Positions 55,877-64,000 of a DNA stretch of 64,000 bases are shown here, piece after piece. The notes beneath the pieces were generated by a model, which was not told where the DNA came from, made no database searches, and saw only the letters and a list, made by a program, of their open reading frames with translations. How positions within the stretch are numbered: the stretch's first letter is position 1; every line of letters starts with the position of its first letter. The stretch is from Gnetum montanum. Lineage: Eukaryota; Streptophyta; Gnetopsida; Gnetales; Gnetaceae. The stretch lies in NCBI GenBank assembly GCA_015680685.1, contig MNCI01009243.1, positions 67,536 to 131,535 of the forward strand, given 5' to 3'. Position numbers and translations under genes: made by a program.

Positions 55877-58360
55877 ATGGCTTCTATAATTAAAGAAAAA
55901 TCGTCACCTATTATTAATTTTTATGAAAGTCATAGCAAAGATTACAATGAAGAAGACTAGAGTGCATCAATGCAAATAAGAATTTCATATGCTCATATTG
56001 ACCCCTATTATCTTGATTTTACATTCAATTTCAACAAGGATGCATAACTTAGATAGAAAGACTTACAAGGTAATATTATCTTGCCATCTAAACATTCACC
56101 ACCATTAATGCTTCAAGTACTCAGCATGAGGTCAAACCTTGGTTACATACAAGAAGGATACCAAGTTACCAAAAACATGACTAGGCGATATCAACTAATA
56201 GAGGCTCAAGCAAGAAGGGATGCCATTATGGAGGTAAGATATGAATAAGATGAAGGGAAGAAAGCACCACAAATAGTTGTTCTTGAAGTAAGAGAAGATG
56301 CTTAAGTTGAAAAATTTCATTAGACTCATAGATCTTATTCCTAGACACTAATAATATGTATTGAAGTTCTTGCCAAAATAAAGCTACATTTAGCTCTTAC
56401 AGAAACACTTGGGTGAAATAACTAGGGCTTCAGAATTAGGAGGAATTCAAGGCCTAAGACCTCCAATGGATTCAAAAGAGATGAATTAAGGAGTTACAAA
56501 AGGAGAACCAATTAACATCGTTTGCCAACTCCCTTGTCTTCTTAATAGATTCTGATAAGATGGAATAAAGATTAAGTGATCATGATAAGGAAAGAAGAAG
56601 AGATCATGTAAGACATGCAAATAGAAGAAGACATCCTAATGTAGAAGAAGATGGTGATGAAGAAAGAGTTGAAAGGATTAGATAAGAAAGAAGAGAGCAT
56701 CATGAGCATTGGAGGAGTCAGCACTACAACAGAGCCTACAAATCCAAAGACTATGAAGAACCCCTATTAGCAACTCATAGCATGATCAACATTAGGAAAG
56801 TAGTATACATTCCTACTTGACATTTAAGAGTAGTTGCATTAAGTAACTTGACATGAAAAATATCCCAAAAGTTGAGGGTAGGTATAATGTAGATCCATAA
56901 CACCACCTCTAAGCCTTCCAAAATGCTTGTGCCCTACAAATCATATAAAATAATTGTCAAAAACTTAAGTTCTTTCTTTGGATACTCATAAAAGAAGCAA
57001 AGAGCTAGTATAGATTCTTAGAATTGAAATTAATCTGAAGATAGAGTACCATGCTAGAGCTCTTTAATGAAAAATATCAAACTTACTCCAGAGTGTTGAA
57101 CTTAAGAAAATAAATCCAAGGATGAAAGCAAGGGATGCATGAATCTCTTGATGTAGCAATGAGCAGATATTACTCATTATTACATAGATGCCCAAGCCAT
57201 GGATTTTCTTACAGGAAACAACTACAACACATTATCAATGAACTAAGGAACAAAATAAGAGAAACCCTTGGAGCATTTGATAAAGGAAAATTATTTGAAA
57301 TGACAACTCATCAAATCCAAAGGTTAACAAACTAAGTGACAAAAGAAGAAGGGGAGCTACGCAAATGGGAATCTACTGAAGAGTAAAATAGAGATCTAGC
57401 GATCAAAAAGAGAGATGTGAGGATATGTGAAACACAAGAAGAAGAGACATTAGAAGATGTAATCTAGTGAAAGACTCTACATATTAAAAAAATCAGTAAA
57501 TGATATTGCAATAAAGGTAGAGAAAATGTACATTAGCCAAGATAGTGAAGGAAAAAATTGAACAATCCTTCAACAGAAATAAGGACAAAAAGAAAAAAAA
57601 GGACAACAAGCATAAAAACTATAAAAATAAAGAAAAAGTTGCCACGGTAGAGGAAGTAATGGACTTAAGTTTAGAAGAGAACATAGGTTGCAAAGTGTGC
57701 TAATAAGAACATACTAAGGGATGTTATCATACCATAGCTCACTTACAAGAGTCCAGGGCATATGTACTCAATCCAAAGTTTATTAAGAAAAAAATGCCCA
57801 AATGATTTTCTTATCTATAAGATAATTTCAAATAACCTTACCAATAACAACCATATTATCCAAGAGGGGCTTATCCTTAATTGTAGGAAAAATATTAGTA
57901 GTAATGACAACATCCATAGTTATGGGGAATGCCATCACCAAGGCAATAATATCCGTATAGACAATTAGATCCCTATGGTAACTATGTACAACATCCTATC
58001 TCTTCTAGAAATATTGTTGTTCATAATTCACATGAATATCACATACCCATAACTTCATACATGGATCCTCATCCTTACATGTTTCAACCAACATTAGGTC
58101 CCTCTTGTCAAGCTCCTAATCCATTACCACCAGTTCAATCACTAGTTATGCAAGGTAAATTGCCAACACAACCATAACAAAAAAGTGCTACTTGGGTAGT
58201 TAGTATTCAAAAAGAGGATAATACCAACAATAGTAAATGAAAATCTAGAAAACATCCTTTCTTTAGGACATGTCCAAAAAGGTTTGGTAGAGTAGGAACT
58301 TCATCTAATCATGTTCCTCCTATGATAGATCTTCTTGCAAACACTATGGTTCCGCAACAA
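55877..58360 (+). pseudogene. gag polyprotein of element D
   Basis: Opens at ATG 55877 (MASIIKEKSSP), with stops from the start of the domain. The core region near 57045-57335 keeps MLELFNEKYQTYSRVLNLRK and MHESLDVAMSRYYSLLHRCP. A knuckle-like CKVCxxEHTKGC lies near 57691-57725. The tail contains repeated short Pro/Tyr/Asn-rich parts. More decayed than A-C. Confidence 0.75.
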
Positions 58361-58439
58361 CCACACCAAAAGCTCATAGTTATCAGTTCATATAATATTA
58401 GATTAGATAAAAGTAGGAAATATTCCTCAGAAAAGAATA

Positions 58440-58979
58440 TATCCTGCAAGTCCTTTGATTTATTTACGGATTGCTAGAAATTCATCATGCAAATCTCTGC
58501 TAGATTCAAGTTCAAGAGTTAACTTGATATTTCAAGAAACATACAAGGCATGGAACTTACCACCATCAAAGAAGTGCAACGTCAGACTAGAGCTTGCAAC
58601 CCAATCAGTGATCATTCCTTTGGGACATATAGAAGATGTGGTGACCATTATTAATGGGTGATCTTATTCAGCAGACTCCCTTGTCAATGATGTAAAAAAT
58701 GATAATAGGGACTTTCCTATCCTTATGGGAAGAGCATGGCTTAGCATAATTGATGCTAAGCTAGAAATGAGAGACTTGTCCTTGGAAATTTTTAAGGAAG
58801 ATGAGCAAAGATCCATACAAATGCAAAGAATTCTATGCATTACCTATGATGAAGAAGGGTGTAGCTATGGACTAAAAGTTCAAAATGTCAACACAATCCT
58901 TACACTAGCCCACAAAAAATTTGAAAAACAAGTATGTATGCAACAAGAAATAATGGCCACTAAACCTAAAGACACCTAG
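58440..58979 (+). pseudogene. retropepsin-like protease of element D
   Basis: Frames 58455-58661 and 58725-58979. The active-site loop reads LLDSSSRVNLI, with Ser in place of the Gly of DSG. Domain strands PLGHIEDVV and DFPILMGRAWLS are recognisable. A TGA separates the two frames at 58659. Confidence 0.7.
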
Positions 58980-59014
58980 TGGTTAAGAAATAAGAATATA
59001 AAACTATCCAAAAC

Positions 59015-59340
59015 ATGCATGGAAACATCCAACACACTTATCAACTCCTACCCCAAGAAATGATCCAATTAGAGAACTTACAAAGGGATATCCTAAACCA
59101 TGACCATACACCAATGATAAGTAGTAAACATGGAGACTTAGACCCTAAAATTAAGAATAAGCAAGGAAGCACATTTGAATCTTCTAAAATGGAAAGACCA
59201 TGTTTTCTAATAAAGTATGTGTGTCCAAATGATCAAAATCTAATTATCATCAATGTCATATGGGAAATAAATGAAAAGATAAATCATTAAAGATGATAAA
59301 TAAGAAACTTAGAGTGTATGATACTAGGGATCTAAAGTCC
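59015..59340 (+). other. Linker and pol-deletion joint in element D
   Basis: Frame 59015-59290 matches the segment before reverse transcriptase in C up to NLIIINV, equivalent to LVIINAK in C. It then jumps to a sequence like the end of integrase in C (NKKLRVYD against KKLLVN). This breakpoint differs from the one shared by A and B. Confidence 0.5.
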
Positions 59341-60009
59341 TTTTTCTGAACACTCATCCATGAGTTCAATTGTAGAGGAGGTACCCTATCTTGAAGAAGA
59401 ATTGATAAGTGCATTTTAACATTTTTTTGTTTTATAATTTTTTTTGTTTACTTATCATAATTTTCTAAGTGTTTTGGTATTTTCTTCATTCTTTAATATC
59501 TTTTCTATTCTTTCATATTTTTCACATTTTTAATCAAATTTCATTCTTTAATATCTTTCAAATTCTTTATATGTTTTTCTATTCTTAATTATTTATCATT
59601 TTTTTATAGTTTTACCATTTCTCATGTGCATATTTTTGTTGATTTTTCTAATAAAGTGTAAAGGAATAAACAAGATGTAGTTGAAATAATGAGAATCCTA
59701 TATTATCAAATCATTAAAGGACTAATTGTATATATAGTGAGACCACATTATTCATCCACTTATTTTCAATAATAAGAGGTTCTCACCATGGACATAATGA
59801 CATTCCTTTACTATAAAACTAAAATAAAGTTGTGATCATTATGCCTAGATGGAAAAGTGAAGAACCAAGTGGGAATGAAAAGTGTGTGATCTCAATGGGA
59901 TTTGTGGATTCTCTAAAGCTACTACTATGAGACTCATTATGCTGTTAAGATGTATTACATACTTGAGTTCTTAAGAAAAATGAAAGTGTGTTATAAAATA
60001 AATGCTACC

Positions 60010-60240
60010 TTACCATGTTACTGGAAAGACATGTTACCCAAGCCTGAAGGTAGTCCTTTGGTAAGGTTGACATTGTAATAACATAATATATACACATAAT
60101 AAAAAGGGGTTCCATTGGAAAGACATGTTACCCATGCTTGAAGGTAGGCGACTTCTCAGAAATTTCAAGGTTTCTTGAACTTGCATTGGTTATGGGGCTA
60201 GAAAGACATATTACCCATACCTAAAGGCACTCCTCTATCC
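60010..60240. repeat. Short spaced repeat, three copies, in element D spacer
   Basis: GAAAGACATGTTACCCA and variants recur at about 60023, 60118 and 60208, followed by CTGAAGG-like text. A single diverged copy is seen in element C near 52842. Confidence 0.65.
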
Positions 60241-60641
60241 AATGGCCAAGTCTACTTTCAAATAAACTATGTAGTTAATAAATGGATTCCTAGTACTTCA
60301 TTGCCAAGTGTTAATATTTCTTGTAATCATGATAGTCTTATGATTGTTAGTTTTGAGATGATATAATGCAATGCCACTAGAAAGTGGTATGAACTTGGTT
60401 TAGATCTTGGACAGAATGACTAATGGTCATTTTAACCATGCATTACACATAGAATTTGTGGCATGCCTATGGTAAGACACCTCACATCCCATTCTCTATA
60501 ATCCTTGCTACTACCATTCCACCTCATTGTTATATATAATTATAATTTGATGGTCTTGTATAATATAGTGTTATTTTCTTATTGAGGTAGTACTAACATG
60601 TGTATTTTAAAGGATAGGTATGATTTACATTCCACTCCTTG

Positions 60642-60724
60642 AGTGCTTACAGGCACTTGTAGGTGTGGTTATACAAGGGCATTAGGGGTAGCAGCCTGAT
60701 TTAGGGAGGGCCTACTTGTATAAC
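60642..60724 (+). ncRNA. Conserved two-hairpin RNA module, copy in element D (best-paired)
   Basis: 83 nt. Hairpin 1 AGTGC (60642-60646), loop TTACAG, GCACT (60653-60657). Hairpin 2 GTTATACAAG (60668-60677) against CTTGTATAAC (60715-60724), ten Watson-Crick pairs, loop 37 nt. Relative to A, several pairs change on both sides. Confidence 0.55.
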
Positions 60725-61035
60725 TCTTGTGTTTCATACTTGATGACCAATTCCACATCATCTTGTATCTCTTGAATACTTAAGAAATTATCATTATTTT
60801 CCTACATATTCATATTTATTTATAAGTTCAGTAATTTTGATCAACCATCTCCTAAAAGCTTAATTTACTTACATTGCCCAACCTCCTTCTTTGACATACT
60901 TTTGATGATAAAGTTTTATATTCTATGCATTAGCTATGATTTAGAACTCTTTAGATAATCTTCACATGTTCCAAATTATTAATTTTGTTCATTTTCTTCA
61001 TCAAAACTTGCAAAAATCTTAAAAATTTCAACGAT

Positions 61036-61120
61036 GATATCGTAGATACGATATATGAGCCCTTGCAATATTGCATCCATGATGTCATATCTATGATATA
61101 TCCCTTATAAAAATTTATAT
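61036..61120 (+). promoter_or_regulatory. Candidate internal promoter upstream of ORFX in element D
   Basis: Palindrome-like sites GATATC 61036, GATATA 61050, AATATT 61067, GATGTC 61081, GATATA 61095: spacings 14, 17, 14, 14. Then TATA-like TTATAAAAATTTATATAAAC (61106-61125). Resembles the U3 arrays of the LTRs, but no LTR ends are present here. ORFX starts about 580 bp downstream. Confidence 0.45.
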
Positions 61121-61700
61121 AAACATGTATACCATTAGGATAATTTTTGATTTCATCATTTCATGCATAGAGAGTTCATGTTATTTTTCTAACCTTCAAA
61201 ATTTAGAGCCTAATATCTTCCTTACCATATGTTTTGTTTGCATCATTGTTATTTCCTTTTGCTTCTAGAGTGACCAACTTCGTCATGGGGGAGAATATTG
61301 TGTGTAGTTTTTAAAAATTGCATGAAAAATTTTCTAATGCTTGGGAAAATAAAGTAAGGATAGGAAAAATAAAGATAATCACATTCTGATCCAAAATAAG
61401 TTAATAAACTTAATGTTTCTTTCCAAATGATCATTCAAATATGCTTTACATAATAAATCAAAGATTATGATGGGTTGTTTAAGGTAAATTTGCTTCTAAT
61501 TACTAGAAATTATTCAATTAAGTGTTTTTATTATAAAGAATTTTATTTGAATAAAAAATTCCCTAACTTTATAATCCAAATGAAAAATAAAGTTGATAAG
61601 GAATAAAGATTTTGATCAATAACTAAAATCCAATGAAGGGTAAACCATTAGAAATTTTCTAGAATGATTAGGTAGTCTTAAAAATTATTTATGATTATAG

Positions 61701-64000
61701 ATGCCACCAAAGAGACCCAAAGGTGAAGGATTGCCACAACCAAGAGAGAAAAGACCCAAAGGAAGAGGTAGAGGATGAGGCATAAAACAAAATTCTCCTA
61801 CAGAGCAAGAGGTACATTCTTACATCATCCATTAGTGCATACTTGTAATAGGGTAATTTGTGTAGGCAAAAGTCGATCAATTGGCAACTCTAAAAGAAGG
61901 AAAATGCGTTACACTCTCTAATGAGTGTTTATAGGTGATTCAAGAGAAATTTATGATGTTCCCTATCATAGTGGAACTAAGTTTTGGACCCTTTATAAAT
62001 TTGGCACATGTGGAGATTCATGAGCAACTTCAAGCCTCTTCTTTATGATCCACCATCTCAAGCAATGATGAATGATAATTGGGAGAATTTTATCAACTTT
62101 GGAAAAACAAACAAGATGATGCCATGGTGAAAGTTGAGGGAGTCATAGTGCCATACTTTATAGAAGCAATTGTAAAGGCACTAAATGTACCAAATGTTGG
62201 AGCCAACATAGCTCAAATATTCACAAGGTCTGATACATATGTAAGGAATCTATGGTTGCAAAGGGAATATGGAACTATTGAAAAAGAGCATAGTGGATTA
62301 TCTATTGTTGAGAAGATTTATTTTAAGATTGGATCACACCACATATTCTCCATGAAGATGATTAATTAGATTTTCACCTGTGTTGCTAGAGGAAGTGATG
62401 TTTTGATGGGGAAAGTCCAAGCCAACATTGATTATCTACTATTCCTAGAAATATAGAGAAGGTTTGAGAAAAAGAAGACATGAAAAGCTACTTTGCCATT
62501 CCTTTGTCTTGGTAGAAAGTTATGTTGATAAGCTAAAAGATGTCATTTGCAAGGCCCAGTGTGCATCATACATTGAAATGTCCAAGCCAATGCCACCCAA
62601 GAAAGATCAATTTGAAAAACTAGTAGGCACTGATCCTATTATAGGATCCACACTAGTGACAAACATTCCAGTCATAGGAATAGAATAAGTAGGACCTAGT
62701 GGGTCAACTCCAACTGCATAATGAACATGAAAAATTCCTTCATGAGCACAACAAGACTATAGATCCTTAATGAGCCATCTATAGCAAATAGTTGAAATAA
62801 TAAGTTGGGGGAGCAGAGATGTCTCAAGCATGTACAAAGCTTGGGATAATTCAAATAGACCTACTATATTCACAAGAACCTCAAGTGTTCAAGTCTCTTT
62901 GTAGGTAGGAGAGGATGATAATTGGACATGCAAGATCTTAAGGAACATTGAATTGTTCCAGTTAACATTAGAAATAGGAGGAGCCACAATTATGATAATG
63001 CAACATCAGGATGTAGTAGGATTAGCAAAATTTATAACAAATCACATCAAGGAATCTTTTAATGTTTCTGTTATGAAATTGGCCGATATTATTGGAACTA
63101 AAGATGTAAAAACCCTAGATAGGACAACAATGATTCATGTAGAGCATGAACATGTATTAGAGAGACTATTGTAGATAGGAAAAGTCATGCAGAATCTTTT
63201 TGATGTTCGAAGTGATATCACTACAATTTAGTTTGAATTGATCTCCACAAAAGGTAAACTAGTCATGACAAAAACCAATATGAACCATGTAAAGAGTGAC
63301 TAGCTTGACTAGCTTGATACATTGCACTTGACTAGCTTGCACAATTCAGAGATGAGTTGATGAACAAACAAAAATAAATGAAGATAAGCAAGAAGAAGGT
63401 AGCATGGAATGGTTAGCAGCAGATGCCTAGACATATGCACATGCCAAGGTCATTGCTACATTTGAAGAAAAGAATAAGGTAACTGCTATAGAAAATATGA
63501 GGTTGACAGACATTGAGAAGAAGAAAAATGTACTAAAAAAAAGCATCCATCAATTGAGTGAGCAATTCACCAAAGTCAACATTGACATAAGATAATTGAT
63601 TTGAGAAAAAAGAACATTATCAATGGAAGAAGTATGTGTAGTATGACAGAAATAAACAATTGAAATTAGCAAGTGGCAAAACAAGGCTAAAATCATGAAA
63701 GGTTGAAAGAGCATTTCAGAGATCAAGTGGGCATGTACAAGTAAATCAATAAGAAGGAAATCTAGATGATGAAAGCTAGAATTAGTTACATCACAGAACA
63801 GACACTTGATTGGAAACCCATCTTAGACAACCTTACCCACATTCATCATGAAAAAATAAAGAATAAAGACCTATAGATTAAGGACCTAATAGAATACATG
63901 AGGTTAGCACATCTCTGATATGCTAACTTGGCCATCTTAATAGTAGCTAGGCCAAGAATAGAACTAGAGTAGAAAGTACCTAGAGTATACTCAATGTATG
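61701..64000 (+). pseudogene. ORFX of element D (runs off the window)
   Basis: ATG at 61701 directly after ATTATAG, an acceptor-like end. Starts MPPKRPKGEGLPQPREKRP, a basic N-terminus like that of ORFX in E. Colinear matches to E follow: VELSFGPF, LGEFYQLWKN (62079), IAQIFTRSDT, EKIYFKI; then 62953-63174; then a charged coiled-coil-like part (63360-63700) with EKKKNVLKKSIHQLSEQF, and near the end YANLAIL against YANLAML in E. Many stops. No membrane segment or signal peptide. The protein family is unknown; the partner in E helps to define its limits. Confidence 0.65.

Larger units (their letters stand above)
59400..61690 (+). other. 3' non-coding spacer of element D
   Basis: T-rich, with a run of TTTTGTTT at the head as in A. 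Contains a three-copy short repeat (about 60021-60240), the hairpin module (60642-60724), the GATATC-like array and TATA (61036-61120) and a GTCATGGGGGAGAAT copy at about 61282-61296. Confidence 0.65.
44823..64000 (+). mobile_element. LTR element D, gag-protease plus ORFX (3' end outside window), split by element C
   Basis: 5' LTR in two parts (44823-44892 and 54945-55734) around element C, then a tRNA-Asp-like primer site, gag (55877 to about 58360), protease (58440-58979), a pol deletion (near 59270-59290), spacer with hairpin module, internal promoter-like array, and ORFX from 61701 to the window end. All frames carry stops. Compared with A/B the pol deletion begins further 3', inside the first residues equivalent to the start of reverse transcriptase in C. 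Confidence 0.85.

Noticed and set aside
61020-61300. A nested solo LTR within element D
   Set aside because: The palindrome array and TATA-like box look like U3, but no TGATGAG/CTCATCA ends, R/U5-like part or target duplication could be found. Kept as a candidate internal promoter with this alternative noted.
1-64000. CRISPR arrays, bacterial operons, rRNA or intact tRNA genes
   Set aside because: Nothing of the kind was seen; the tandem repeats lack unique spacers of even size and the tRNA-like boxes belong to SINE-like copies.

Overview
This window is nuclear DNA from a seed plant. The evidence is two spliced plant genes (an Elongator ELP1 gene and a pectin methylesterase gene) set in AT-rich, repeat-loaded sequence. 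Long decayed LTR retrotransposons without chromodomains, nested inside one another, would fit a large-genome gymnosperm, but that placement is inference only.

Layout. 1-5947: 3' part of LTR element A (+). 6084-9504: intergenic DNA with a cluster of tRNA-derived SINE-like copies and an inverted-repeat element. 9505-15802: ELP1 in five exons. 15803-20301: intergenic DNA with several tandem duplications. 20302-23731: a type II pectin methylesterase in five exons with an intact active site. 23732-27705: AT-rich DNA with nothing recognised. 27706-43686: LTR element E (-), split by the complete LTR element B (- strand, 28573-35377, perfect 5-bp target duplication GATAG). 43687-44370: an unassigned strip. 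44371-64000: LTR element D (+, runs off the window), whose 5' LTR is split by LTR element C (+, 44893-54944).

The five LTR elements look like one broad group of Ty3/gypsy elements of the Athila/Tat type. LTR ends are TGATGAG...CTCATCA or close variants, the primer-binding sites resemble the tRNA-Asp 3' end, and a gag with a short CCHC-like knuckle is followed by a retropepsin. Only C still carries reverse transcriptase, RNase H and integrase, in that order, with many stops. A and B share the same internal deletion of about 2.8 kb that removes all of these, so they look like copies of a mobilised gag-protease deletion derivative. D and E lost pol at other breakpoints but carry a separate 3' reading frame, here called ORFX: basic N-terminus, globular middle, coiled-coil C-terminal half.

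The most interesting signals are non-coding and shared by the elements: (i) an 82-84 nt module found once in each of the five elements, with two potential hairpins and a constant 37-nt spacing; (ii) GATATC-like palindromes at an exact 14-bp period in the LTRs; (iii) a similar array plus a TATA-like box inside D and E upstream of ORFX, a candidate internal promoter; (iv) a 3' splice-site-like sequence directly abutting the ATG of ORFX, also kept in A and C and with the ATG lost in B. Together these suggest a 3' gene expressed separately from gag. Several single Ns sit beside duplicated sequence and look like assembly faults.
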